From: Aerococcus sp.
Lineage (GTDB): Bacteria > Bacillota > Bacilli > Lactobacillales > Aerococcaceae
Reading direction: 5' to 3'
Assembly (NCBI GenBank): GCA_030528285.1
Contig: JAUMZE010000008.1
Span: forward strand, 1-58,733
Length of the DNA stretch: 58,733 nucleotides
Under the pieces are notes generated by a model. The model did no database searches and was not told the origin of the DNA. It saw nothing but the letters and a program-made list of their open reading frames with translations. Below, in pieces: positions 27,205-35,906 of the stretch. Every line of letters starts with the position of its first letter. Position 1 is the first letter of the stretch. The position numbers and the translations under genes are program-made.

Positions 27205-27335
27205 TAAGAACGCCTCCTGTCCCCATTCTAGCAGAGAATTCGCTGATGCAAGATTCTAAGGATTGAATGAGAGGGAGGAGGTCACTTATTAATGATATTT
27301 CGATTCTCATCTACGCTATCCGCACCCTTTCGTGG

Positions 27336-27522
27336 TATACTATCGATGTAAGTAGTTTGATTCAAGGCTGGTCGCCTACTACTACTTATCATCCAACCAT
27401 TTACAAATATAGTAACGTATGGAAAGTGAATTCCTAGTAACCGTGTATTATACTATGGATGTAAGAAGTCGGCATGTTAGTTGTCAAAAGCCTCCGCACT
27501 CAACTAAGTGTGGGGCTTTTTC
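27336..27522 (+). promoter_or_regulatory. duplicated promoter and attenuator-like leader before the lipoprotein gene
   Basis: Two extended -10 promoters share a near-identical block: TATACTATCGATGTAAGTAG at 27336 and TATACTATGGATGTAAGAAG at 27449. The second would start an RNA of about 60 nt. That RNA ends at a strong terminator (27486-27521: AAAAGCCTCCGCACT with AGTGTGGGGCTTTTT). TTAGTTG at 27477-27483 is fully complementary to CAACTAA in the terminator loop at 27501-27507, allowing a pseudoknot or competing hairpin. This could be a small RNA or a leader controlling the gene at 27606. Confidence 0.5.
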
Positions 27523-27605
27523 GTTGTTCTGATTTTCAGCCTTGGATTTCTTATCTCAACAATCATCTGTGTTATAATGAGAAAAAATCGATAAAGGAGA
27601 TTAGC

Positions 27606-28529
27606 ATGAAATCCCTATTTAAACGCCTGGCGCTGATTGTGGTGGGGGCATTCATTCTCACTGCCTGCAGTGCCACCCCGAGTGTTGACGATAAGTTCTT
27701 CAGTGATCTGCAAGCAATGTGGACCGAACGCACGAAGACCCTGATCCAATTTCAAAAGGAGCAGCAAGCCAATTCCGGGGACAGCAGCCAAGAAAAGCCA
27801 TCCACGCAAGATATTCTCAAGAAGACCTATAACGACGAATGGAACTCCATGAAAGGTTATGAAGGGAAGGACCTCAAGGATGACAAGCTCAACCAAAATG
27901 TGAAGAACTATCTCACCGCGCTCAAGGCCTGCCACGACGCGCTCGATGGTGATTTGACGATCGAGAAGAATAAAACGTTCAACGAGAACTACAACAAACG
28001 TGTGAAAGCTCTCAATGCCTTGGCGGAGGATCCGCGTTTCACCCTGCCGAAGAATCAGCTGAACGACCTGCACATTAACGACGATACCATTAAGCAGTAT
28101 GAAGAGCAGGCAAAGAAGACTAAAGCGGCCTCTGAGCAATTGAAAAAAGATCTAGAAGCGATTAAGTTAAATGTCTCTAAGCAACCCACCACAGACGATC
28201 CAACTGTGACCTGGTCCGGCGAACTGACGAACCACTCCGACATGGAAGTACAGAACCTCAATCTCTCCTTCAATCTATTAGACAAGGATGATAAGACACT
28301 CGATTCGCCAAAAGTGAAGATCGAAAAACTCTCACCGGGCGAAACCAAGAAGTTTTCGATTTCCTCTAAAGAGTTGAATTTCGATCATATGCAGGTGGGG
28401 TTAGATGATCAATTGAAGATCGTGGAACCTGGATCCACCGATAACAACAATGATAAAGAACAAGAAAAGAGCTCAAACGATAGCGCCGATAAACAGGAGA
28501 GTGCCCAAAGCGCCTCTGAGAAAAAATAA
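27606..28529 (+). CDS. surface lipoprotein of unknown function
   Basis: A 307-residue protein. A signal peptide with lipobox LTAC (MKSLFKRLALIVVGAFILTAC) predicts lipid anchoring outside the membrane. A Lys/Glu/Asp-rich helical region follows, with several QANSG and KTYNDEWNSMKGYEG-like segments. A beta-rich domain comes next (TWSGELTNHSDMEVQNLNL to SPGETKKFSI), resembling FxLYD or Ig-like modules, and the end is a disordered Asp/Asn/Ser tail. AAAGGAGA precedes the ATG, and an extended -10 (TGTTATAAT) lies about 30 nt upstream. It resembles wall-binding lipoproteins; no function can be assigned. Confidence 0.75.
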   Translation: MKSLFKRLALIVVGAFILTACSATPSVDDKFFSDLQAMWTERTKTLIQFQKEQQANSGDSSQEKPSTQDILKKTYNDEWNSMKGYEGKDLKDDKLNQNVKNYLTALKACHDALDGDLTIEKNKTFNENYNKRVKALNALAEDPRFTLPKNQLNDLHINDDTIKQYEEQAKKTKAASEQLKKDLEAIKLNVSKQPTTDDPTVTWSGELTNHSDMEVQNLNLSFNLLDKDDKTLDSPKVKIEKLSPGETKKFSISSKELNFDHMQVGLDDQLKIVEPGSTDNNNDKEQEKSSNDSADKQESAQSASEKK

Positions 28530-28536
28530 CCAACAC

Positions 28537-28585
28537 GAAAAGTCGCAGCTCCCGTCCAAAATGAGGATGGAGACTGCGACTTTTG
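28537..28585. terminator. bidirectional terminator between the lipoprotein gene and xerD
   Basis: AAAAGTCGCAG pairs with CTGCGACTTTT around a loop that can also form a small GTCC/GGAT pairing. A T run follows on either strand. The two genes converge here, and the hairpin abuts the xerD stop codon. Confidence 0.85.
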
Positions 28586-29485
28586 TTATGCACGTGGAAA
28601 TGATTTGTTGTAAGTATCCTGGACGTGTTTGGCGTGAATGTGGGTGTAAATCTGAGTCGTTGAGATATCCGCATGTCCGAGTAATTCCTGCACTACCCGA
28701 AGATCTGCACCACTCTCCAACAGATGGGTCGCAAAGGAATGGCGCAAAGTGTGAGGACTCACTAATTTTGTGATCCCTGCATTTTTAATATCCCGCTTGA
28801 GATTCTTCCAGATGCCCTGGCGACTCAGCGGTTTCCCCCACCGATTCACAAATAGAAAATCGTGTGGCGGGTCAATTTTTTCAACGAGATCAGGGCGTGC
28901 TATTTTTAAATAGCGCTCCACCCAGTCCTGAGCGATTTCACCAAGCGGGAGAATGCGATCTTTGTCTCCCTTTCCGTGCACCTGAATAAATCCTAACTCA
29001 CTGTGCATGTCGGTCGTTTTCAGTTCAATAATTTCACTCACCCGCATGCCCGTCGCGTACATGACCTCCAGAATTGCCCGATTCCTCAGTCCGAGCGGGG
29101 TCGACACGTCCGGTACATGCAGTAACCGCACAATTTCCTCACTAGTGAGCGTTTCCGGCAGATCACGCGTCGTCTTGGGGAGAGCAATTTTCTCCATGGG
29201 GTTCTCAGTGATGCTATCGTCCAGCTTCAAATATTTGAAGAAATGACGCATTGACGAAATGAACCGACTAACCGTTGTCCGCGCGCGTCCTGCTGCCTTG
29301 AAATTGGCGAGCAGCTGGCGGATATCTGCGGATGTCACCTCATCAAAGGACTGATACTCATGTTCCTTCATATAAGCAAGAAGTTTATCCATATCCTGCT
29401 GGTAGCTAGTGATCGTATTATCGGATAGACCCTGTTCAACCTTGAGCGTGGTGAAGAAGTCCTCCAAAATATCTGAGATTGCCAT
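28586..29485 (-). CDS. xerD: tyrosine recombinase XerD
   Basis: A 299-residue site-specific recombinase that resolves chromosome dimers with a partner Xer protein. The N-terminal SAM-like DNA-binding domain (FFTTLKVEQGLSDNTITSY) precedes the catalytic domain. That domain has the first Arg in ATGMRVSEI, HTLRHSFATHLL, LGHADISTTQIYTHI and the nucleophile Tyr. All catalytic residues are present. Its ATG overlaps the cvfB stop by one base. In many lactobacilli xerD sits right before ribT; here it is grouped with cvfB. Confidence 0.92.
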   Translation of the reverse strand: MAISDILEDFFTTLKVEQGLSDNTITSYQQDMDKLLAYMKEHEYQSFDEVTSADIRQLLANFKAAGRARTTVSRFISSMRHFFKYLKLDDSITENPMEKIALPKTTRDLPETLTSEEIVRLLHVPDVSTPLGLRNRAILEVMYATGMRVSEIIELKTTDMHSELGFIQVHGKGDKDRILPLGEIAQDWVERYLKIARPDLVEKIDPPHDFLFVNRWGKPLSRQGIWKNLKRDIKNAGITKLVSPHTLRHSFATHLLESGADLRVVQELLGHADISTTQIYTHIHAKHVQDTYNKSFPRA

Positions 29486-30363
29486 TAGTCCTCACGCACA
29501 TTTCGTAATTGAATACCGGTGTCCGTCTGTTCCACCAGGCGATGTTTCAATAAATTCCCGAGCGCCCGTTTAAATTTCGCCTTGCTGATCCCAAAATAAT
29601 CGCGAATGGCGTCAGGATCACTGTGGTCATTAAACGGCAAACTGTGCAAGGGTTTCCGCTTCAAGCTAGCGAGAATCATCTGCGCATCGTCGTCAATCCG
29701 CGCATATGCTAACGGCTGAAGGGAGAGATTAAATTGGCGGTTCTTCCCAACCCCAATGACGCGTCCCTTCACTTCTTCTCCAAGGCGTGGTGCACTTTCC
29801 CACTCACTCTCATGGACATACGCCCGGTGATAGAATGGGGTGATCAAGTGGCAGCCATTGTGATCCACGCGATACACCCGCCCGGACACTTCATGGTTGT
29901 GGAAATCGAGGCCTTTCTTCGGCACATTTTTCGTGATTTCTTCGATGATGCGTTCCTCTGCTGGTTTCGCCCAGAGCCGTTCTTTCTTATCAACAGTAAG
30001 CGTCACATAGAGGCGATCCCCTTTTTTCGGCCAGCGGGATTTATCTTCCGGTAGATCATCGAAAGACACCGCAATATCCTTGTTGGAAAGCCCGATATCA
30101 ACGAATACCCCGAGATCAGTTCTGACCTCTACTACCGTGGCCCAGTCGTAATAATCCACGCGCACATGTGGGAGGTCAGTGGTGAGGCGTCGTTTACCGG
30201 CAATATCCTCGTAGATAAAGCCAGTGACCGCTTTGCCCATTTGATGTACCAACCCCTGTTTCGTCATCGCGTAGGTTTGGCCGTTCACCTGTGCAAAGTA
30301 CTCTGTTTTATTTTCATCGATGATTGTTGCTTGAACAATACTTCCAAGTGTTGGCGTTGTCAT
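29485..30363 (-). CDS. cvfB: S1-like RNA-binding protein CvfB
   Basis: A 292-residue protein of the CvfB family, with several S1/OB-type domains and a C-terminal winged helix. Visible features are GSIVQATIIDENKTEYFAQV, TDLGVFVDIGLSNKDIAVSFDDLP, GRVYRVDHNGCHLITP and the wHTH part DPDAIRDYFGISKAKFKRALGNLLK. In Staphylococcus the homologue affects virulence and RNA turnover. Its role here is presumably RNA binding. It is translationally coupled to xerD. Confidence 0.88.
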   Translation of the reverse strand: MTTPTLGSIVQATIIDENKTEYFAQVNGQTYAMTKQGLVHQMGKAVTGFIYEDIAGKRRLTTDLPHVRVDYYDWATVVEVRTDLGVFVDIGLSNKDIAVSFDDLPEDKSRWPKKGDRLYVTLTVDKKERLWAKPAEERIIEEITKNVPKKGLDFHNHEVSGRVYRVDHNGCHLITPFYHRAYVHESEWESAPRLGEEVKGRVIGVGKNRQFNLSLQPLAYARIDDDAQMILASLKRKPLHSLPFNDHSDPDAIRDYFGISKAKFKRALGNLLKHRLVEQTDTGIQLRNVRED

Positions 30364-30375
30364 CCTACCCCTCCT

Positions 30376-30879
30376 CTAAACGAAGGGATCCGGCACAATA
30401 GAACCATCCCGATGATAATAGGTCACCATTTTCGTTCCGTCTGCCTCCCAATCGAGCATTGCATAGGTCGGATGTGGGTATTGTCCCCGTGGCAGGCGAA
30501 TACTGCCGGGATTAATCATCAATACCCCTTGTACTTCTTCCAGGGTCATCACATGGGAATGCCCGAAACACGCCACCTCGCAGCCGGCTTCCTTGCTGTA
30601 ACTAGCGAGGACATTCAGATCGCGCTTAATGTCGAAACGATGCCCATGTGTCACCATGATCTTACCTTCTGGGACACTCACTACCTCCGCCAGTGGGAAA
30701 TCGGCGAAGTCCATATTCCCCTGAACAACTGTGAATGATTGCCAGATGGGATCTTCAACATTCCCCTCTGAATCTCCACAGTGAATAAATGCTGTGGCCT
30801 CGTCTTGATGACGTTCCACAATCATTTTTAAAATTTCTTGATCCCCGTGGTTATCAGAGACAATCACAATTTTACTCAT
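30376..30879 (-). CDS. YfcE/MJ0936-type metallophosphodiesterase
   Basis: A 167-residue calcineurin-like phosphoesterase. Metal-binding motifs are all present: VSDNHGD near the N-terminus, HCGDSEG, VVQGNMDF, VTHGHRFD and CFGHSH. The family hydrolyses phosphodiesters in vitro; the natural substrate is not known. Its ATG overlaps the stop of the XTP pyrophosphatase gene by 4 nt, so these two form one unit with murI. Confidence 0.88.
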   Translation of the reverse strand: MSKIVIVSDNHGDQEILKMIVERHQDEATAFIHCGDSEGNVEDPIWQSFTVVQGNMDFADFPLAEVVSVPEGKIMVTHGHRFDIKRDLNVLASYSKEAGCEVACFGHSHVMTLEEVQGVLMINPGSIRLPRGQYPHPTYAMLDWEADGTKMVTYYHRDGSIVPDPFV

Positions 30880-31484
30880 AAATTCAGTGCTCCCCTTTCT
30901 AGATCACGCACAAGCTGACTAACAGCTTGACCGCGGTGACTCAATTGATCTTTTCTAGTCTGAGTCAATTCAGCGGCCGTTTTCTGTTCAGATGGCACAT
31001 AAAAAATCGGATCGTAACCAAAACCATTCGATCCTTGTTCAAAACGCGTTATCATGCCGTCCCAGATGCCGTGGTACTGTTTGATAATCTGACCGTTTTC
31101 ATCACTGATCGTCAACACACAATGAAAAGCAGCCGCTCGCGCCTCATCTGGCACCTGTTCCATCGCTTTGAGGAGTTTTTCGCGATTCTTCTGGTCGTCC
31201 TTATCCAATCCAGCATAACGCGCGGAGTAGACACCCGGTTCACCATTTAACGCCTCGACTGCTAACCCAGAATCATCCGCAATCGCCAGCGTGTGCAATG
31301 CTTTAGCGGTTTGAGTCGCTTTGATAGCTGAGTTCTCCTCAAAAGTCGTCCCTGTTTCCTCGATATCCGACATTTCTGGATGGTCTAGCAGGGTTTCAAC
31401 GGTGTAACCGAGCGTTGAAAACATCTCTTCAAATTCTTTGGCTTTCCCGGGATTTTTAGTCGCAATGACTACTTTTCGCATCAT
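30876..31484 (-). CDS. XTP/dITP diphosphatase (RdgB/HAM1 family)
   Basis: A 202-residue house-cleaning enzyme that removes non-canonical purine nucleotides such as dITP and XTP. The motifs VVIATKNPGKAKEFEEMF, IADDSGLAVEALNGEPGVYSARYAG, GSNGFGYDPIFYVP and LSHRGQAV are conserved and complete. It follows murI directly (TAA then ATG). The murI-rdgB-phosphodiesterase order is common in this group. Confidence 0.93.
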   Translation of the reverse strand: MMRKVVIATKNPGKAKEFEEMFSTLGYTVETLLDHPEMSDIEETGTTFEENSAIKATQTAKALHTLAIADDSGLAVEALNGEPGVYSARYAGLDKDDQKNREKLLKAMEQVPDEARAAAFHCVLTISDENGQIIKQYHGIWDGMITRFEQGSNGFGYDPIFYVPSEQKTAAELTQTRKDQLSHRGQAVSQLVRDLERGALNL

Positions 31485-32297
31485 TTAACGTCCTTTCGTG
31501 AGGTCCGCAGTAGCAACCGGTTGTACATAGATGTCTTTCCCTAACCAGCGTTTCGCCACTTGCTGGAATTCCACCGGGTCTCCAGTCGTATAGAAGTCGA
31601 CATACGGTTCTGGATCCGTGACATTCTCCAAGTGATGTTTTTGTAATTGGCTTTTGACATCCTGAACGGCAGCCCGACCAGCGTCAATCAAGCGTACACG
31701 TGGCCCGAAATAATGCTGGAATTCGTTCTTGATGAGTGGAAAATGGGTGCAACCTAAAATCACGGTATCTGCGTCCACATCACTCACCGATGCCAAACAA
31801 GCGGCCATCTGACTTCGCAGTTTGATTGGATCAGTGGTTGGGTCCTCTACCAGTGGCACGAGTTCGGAGCATTCCACCCCGTAAACGTTCAGCATTGGAT
31901 CGCGTTCTAACAGATGGCGATCATAAATCCCGCTCGCAACAGTTGCTTCCGTCCCGGCCACAATGATGCGACCGTTCTCACTCAGTTGTGCTGCCTGACG
32001 CGCACCGGGAGCGACCACGCCCACGACTGGAATATCCAACTCTTCCTGTAATTCGTCAAAAACTACTGCCGTCGCCGTATTGCAAGCAATCACTAATAGT
32101 TTAATATCAAAGGTTAATAAAAATTGCACGAGTTCATGCGTATATTGACTAATCTTCTCAGCGGGTTTCACCCCATAAGGACAGCGCGCATTATCGCCAA
32201 TATAGACCATCGATTCATTCGGAAAATCAACGAGCGCCTGCTTCAATACGGTAAGCCCTCCTACGCCCGAATCTAAAATACCAATGGGCTGATTCAT
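31485..32297 (-). CDS. murI: glutamate racemase
   Basis: Makes D-glutamate for peptidoglycan. The N-terminal PIGILDSGVGGLTVLK, catalytic Cys in ACNTATAV, VVGVVAPGARQA and second catalytic Cys in LGCTHFPLIK are all present. 270 residues, full length. First gene of a murI, XTP-pyrophosphatase and phosphodiesterase unit that probably runs on to cvfB and xerD. Confidence 0.95.
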   Translation of the reverse strand: MNQPIGILDSGVGGLTVLKQALVDFPNESMVYIGDNARCPYGVKPAEKISQYTHELVQFLLTFDIKLLVIACNTATAVVFDELQEELDIPVVGVVAPGARQAAQLSENGRIIVAGTEATVASGIYDRHLLERDPMLNVYGVECSELVPLVEDPTTDPIKLRSQMAACLASVSDVDADTVILGCTHFPLIKNEFQHYFGPRVRLIDAGRAAVQDVKSQLQKHHLENVTDPEPYVDFYTTGDPVEFQQVAKRWLGKDIYVQPVATADLTKGR

Positions 32298-32400
32298 ACA
32301 CGTTCCGCCTCCAATGTCTTTATTATATTAACGTTTACATAAACGTCTCTAGCTCTCATTTTATCAAACTTAACGGGAGACACCTAGAAAAATATTAATA

Positions 32401-32443
32401 AAGTCCCGCCCCACCGCTCAGCTTAGGAGCGAGGGACGGGACT
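32401..32443 (-). terminator. trxA terminator
   Basis: AGTCCCGCCCC pairs with GAGGGACGGGACT in a long GC-rich stem, with a second small pairing in the loop. On the minus strand it is followed by TTTATT. It ends the mutS2-trxA region before murI. Confidence 0.75.
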
Positions 32444-32470
32444 CATTCATTTAGATTGAATACTTCGATC

Positions 32471-32782
32471 TTAGAGATATTGTTCCAAGATCTGTTCGAG
32501 GCGTTCCTTTGGTGTGTAACCGGTGAGACGTTCTACAATCTCGCCGTCTTTCTTCACGAGGAGGGTTGGGATCGCCATAATTCCAAATGAGGTAGGCGTT
32601 TCTGGGTTGTCATCTACATCCATCTTCGTGAACTTCACTTGGTCGCCCATTTCATCATCGAGCTGTTCAATGATTGGGGACTGCATTTTACATGGACCAC
32701 ACCAGGTTGCCCAGAAGTCCACTAATACGACACCTTTATCGGTTTCTGCTTGGAAATTTTGATCAGTAATTGCTTGTACCAT
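32471..32782 (-). CDS. trxA: thioredoxin
   Basis: A 103-residue thioredoxin that reduces protein disulfides. The active site WATWCGPCKM lies at about 28-37, with the conserved cis-Pro in AIPTLLVKKDGE and DVDDNPETPTSFGI. It has its own promoter with an extended -10 and a terminator, although it lies downstream of mutS2. This pairing is common in lactic acid bacteria. Confidence 0.95.
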   Translation of the reverse strand: MVQAITDQNFQAETDKGVVLVDFWATWCGPCKMQSPIIEQLDDEMGDQVKFTKMDVDDNPETPTSFGIMAIPTLLVKKDGEIVERLTGYTPKERLEQILEQYL

Positions 32783-32847
32783 CTTTTTCTTCCTTTCGTT
32801 TTTGAAAACTCACACTTACTATTTTTATATAAGTAGGTCTATCCACT

Positions 32848-32853
32848 AGTATA
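32848..32853 (-). promoter_or_regulatory. trxA extended -10 promoter
   Basis: On the minus strand CTGTTATACTAG contains TGnTATACT, an extended -10 box. No good -35 is seen. The leader to the trxA ATG is about 60 nt. Confidence 0.5.
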
Positions 32854-32919
32854 ACAGGTTTTTAAAATTTTTCGATTCAAATGCTTACGCTACCCCGAAG
32901 AGGTTCAATGCCTATTCGT

Positions 32920-35298
32920 TTAATGTTTAAAGGTCACAACGGTCGCACCGTTCCCCCCCATATTGTGGGGAGCATATTGGAAATCCTCCACGCGCGAATT
33001 CTGCTTGAGATAATCTTGAACGCCATTTCGGATCACACCAGTCCCGAAACCGTGAATAATTGTCACTTGTGGGTAACCTGCTAAGAGAGCCTGATCAATG
33101 TAGGTATCTAACGCCTTCATCGCTTCTTCATAGTGCATCCCGCGCAGATCGAGGTCACTGTGGATGTTCTTTGCTTGATGGGCATGGACGGTGACGTGAT
33201 TCTGTTTCGGTTCATTCTTGGTTGGCTGATAGACGAAATCTTTTTCATCGAGGGTCATCTTGAGCATCCCCATCTGAACGACCCACTGATGGCTCCCGCG
33301 CTGTTCCACGAGCGTTCCGACCTGTTCATACGGGATTACCTTGACCTCATCACCGACCGTTAACGTGTGATTCTTATGAGCTTTTTTCTTCGCTCGTCTG
33401 AGGACCTTGTTATTCTGCAGCTGTTTTTGTTCCTTCAGCTGTTCAAAATCCTTCTGCTTAGCGATGATTTCGTGTTCCTTCACCGTACTGCCTTCTGGGT
33501 GGTTAAGCTGCCAGTTGCGGATTTCACTGAGCAATTGATCCGCCTGTTCACGTCGCTTCTCAACGATCGCATTCGCTTCTTGGCGGGCTTTTTCGAGATA
33601 TTGTTGCTTATGATCTTGGAGGTTGCTGTAGACTTTCGATAGATCACGCAGAAGTTTCTCACTCTGTTTCATCTCACCTTTGAGATTCTGGTAACTTGCC
33701 TCATAGCGTTGCCGTTCTTCATCAAGCTCCGTAATCATCGCATTGAGGTCCTGGCTGTTCTGATCGAGGTAACCTTTTGCCTCCTCAACAATTAATGGAT
33801 CCAACCCTAAACGCCTGGAAATTTCTAGAGCATTACTGCGCCCCGGTTCCCCAATCAATAGCCGATACGTCGGGGAAAGGGTCTCATCGTCGAATTCCAC
33901 GCTCGCGTTCATGCTCTTCGGATGTTCGAACGCGTAGGCTTTGAGTTCTGGATAGTGAGTAGTGGTCGCAACAATCGCGTCTTCTGTTGCGAGACGGTTC
34001 AGGATCGCAATCCCCAGTGCCGCCCCTTCTTTTGGATCGGTACCGGCCCCCAGTTCATCAATAATGACGAGGTCTCGGGATGTCACCTGTTCCAAAATAT
34101 GAATGATGTTCGTCAAATGGCCCGAGAAGGTACTCAGGTTAGCCTCGATTGATTGTTCATCCCCGATATCCGCGTAGATCTCGTCAAATACGGCGAGTAC
34201 ACTTCCTGGAGCAGTCGGCAGATACAACCCAGCCTGTCCCATCAATTGAATCAGTCCGAGTGTTTTCAGGGTGATCGTCTTCCCACCGGTGTTCGGTCCG
34301 GTGATAATCAACATGTCGTAATCCGCCCCATAATAGATGTCATTTGGAACGGCGATTTTCGGGTCGAGGAGCGGATGGATGGCCTGCTTAAAATGAAGTG
34401 TGCGCCCGTCTTTCGCAATGGTGGGACGCGTCGCATGCATCTGGCGGGCAAAACGATATTTCGCACGGATAAAGTCCAATTGCCCGATCATCCGTTGATT
34501 CGTTGTCAAATCATCAACGTAAGGAATCAAGTGCTCCGATAGCTCCTGATAAATCCGCAAAATCTCATTGTGTTCGGCCACGCGCAGATTAGCGACGTCA
34601 TTGTTCAATTCCTGAACAGAAGCCGGTTCAATGTAGAGCGTCTGCCCACTCGCACTCTGATCATGGACCACTCCACCAAATTGATGGCGATACTCCACCT
34701 TCACTGGCAGGACATAGCGGTCATTTCTAATCGTAATTAGTTGGTCGGTGAGTAACTGACTCTGGGTGCGGACCATGCGCTCGAGCTGGGCACGAATCTG
34801 GGCAGTCTGGCGCTTGATTTCACGACGCAGGCGCTTCAATTCGTGGCTCGCCTCATCGAACACGGATCCATCCGGCGCAATACTTCGCGTGAGTTCGAGC
34901 CGAATCTTTCGCAACTGTTGGAGCTGCTCGCCGTAATGATTCAACAATGGGAGTTGAATATCCTCCCCCTCGAGTTCATCAAAGAACCGTCCCAGTGCAT
35001 CACTCATGACGAGGAGCTGCATAATCAAAGCGAGTTCCTTCCCATTGAGGGTGCCCGCAATGTCCAAGCGTTTCAATGCACCTGAGATATCCTCGAGTGG
35101 GGAGAGTGGGAGTGATTTCTGCTCCGTATCGAGGCGCTCAACTTCCGCAATCTCTGCGAAACTCTGCTCCATTTGTTGGCGATCGTTCCCAGGTTCCAGG
35201 GTTAAGGCTTTTTGTTTGCCAAGAGCGGTCGCTGTTTCTTTGGCTAAAGCTTGGGTGATTTTATGCCATTCTAATGTTGTATAGATTTTTGAGTTCAA
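32920..35298 (-). CDS. mutS2: MutS2 endonuclease/ribosome-rescue ATPase
   Basis: A 792-residue protein. The MutS-type ATPase shows ITGPNTGGKTITLKTLGL near 328, VFDEIYADIGDEQSIEANLSTFSGH and LVIIDELGAGTDPKEGA. A long coiled coil follows (about 515-650). The C-terminal Smr nuclease domain has LDLRGMHYEEAMKALD and IIHGFGTGVIRNGV. MutS2 lacks the mismatch-binding domain. In Bacillus it splits collided ribosomes and in other species limits recombination. It lies in the zapA-cvpA-mutS2-trxA group. Confidence 0.95.
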   Translation of the reverse strand: MNSKIYTTLEWHKITQALAKETATALGKQKALTLEPGNDRQQMEQSFAEIAEVERLDTEQKSLPLSPLEDISGALKRLDIAGTLNGKELALIMQLLVMSDALGRFFDELEGEDIQLPLLNHYGEQLQQLRKIRLELTRSIAPDGSVFDEASHELKRLRREIKRQTAQIRAQLERMVRTQSQLLTDQLITIRNDRYVLPVKVEYRHQFGGVVHDQSASGQTLYIEPASVQELNNDVANLRVAEHNEILRIYQELSEHLIPYVDDLTTNQRMIGQLDFIRAKYRFARQMHATRPTIAKDGRTLHFKQAIHPLLDPKIAVPNDIYYGADYDMLIITGPNTGGKTITLKTLGLIQLMGQAGLYLPTAPGSVLAVFDEIYADIGDEQSIEANLSTFSGHLTNIIHILEQVTSRDLVIIDELGAGTDPKEGAALGIAILNRLATEDAIVATTTHYPELKAYAFEHPKSMNASVEFDDETLSPTYRLLIGEPGRSNALEISRRLGLDPLIVEEAKGYLDQNSQDLNAMITELDEERQRYEASYQNLKGEMKQSEKLLRDLSKVYSNLQDHKQQYLEKARQEANAIVEKRREQADQLLSEIRNWQLNHPEGSTVKEHEIIAKQKDFEQLKEQKQLQNNKVLRRAKKKAHKNHTLTVGDEVKVIPYEQVGTLVEQRGSHQWVVQMGMLKMTLDEKDFVYQPTKNEPKQNHVTVHAHQAKNIHSDLDLRGMHYEEAMKALDTYIDQALLAGYPQVTIIHGFGTGVIRNGVQDYLKQNSRVEDFQYAPHNMGGNGATVVTFKH

Positions 35299-35331
35299 AT
35301 AGAAACCTCCTTGTTTGAATGCGTCCCCTCT

Positions 35332-35883
35332 CTAAAGAAAAGGCACCATTCCTCCAAACCAAATAGGAAGTAAGTGGGTTGAAATGATCGGTGTATGGGT
35401 CACGATCCAGCCCAAAAGTGGTTGAGTCGTGAATAGCTGCTGGATAGCCGTCATATTAATCAAAGAGAGCCACGAAAGAAGAGTGGCCACCACCCCCCAA
35501 CCGACTGCGATGCCAAACAGCGCCCCGACGATTTTTTGGGAGTGGTCCTTCTGCTCTAATGGACGAAGCCACTGGTAAACAAACGCCCGCAGTAGCCAAA
35601 GCCCGCCCATCATCAGTAAACTCGCACAGGAGCGAATGAAGACGTCCGGAATTCCTCTGAGTGCACTTCCCTGATAGAGGGTCAGCGAACTCTCCAGAGT
35701 AATATTTGGGTATGGCACCCAGAGACTCAATAATTGACTGAGCGGCTCCGTCCAACGCACCACTACTACTCCCGCAATGATGATCCAAATCAGATCAATC
35801 CCGATAAAGAGCAGAGATTTATGATGAAAATGATAAGCCATAATGCCTAACCATATAAATAAACCAATCGCTACTACCATCAT
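35332..35883 (-). CDS. CvpA-family membrane protein
   Basis: A 183-residue protein with four to five hydrophobic segments, beginning MMVVAIGLFIWLGIMAYHFH and continuing with IGIDLIWIIIAGVVVV and VGALFGIAVGWGVVATLLSWL. Its position between zapA and mutS2 is the usual place for the CvpA (colicin V production-like) protein of Firmicutes. No catalytic residue is known and the role in the cell is unclear. Confidence 0.75.
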   Translation of the reverse strand: MMVVAIGLFIWLGIMAYHFHHKSLLFIGIDLIWIIIAGVVVVRWTEPLSQLLSLWVPYPNITLESSLTLYQGSALRGIPDVFIRSCASLLMMGGLWLLRAFVYQWLRPLEQKDHSQKIVGALFGIAVGWGVVATLLSWLSLINMTAIQQLFTTQPLLGWIVTHTPIISTHLLPIWFGGMVPFL

Positions 35884-35906
35884 ATTCCCTCCTCTGTTTC
35901 TATGGT

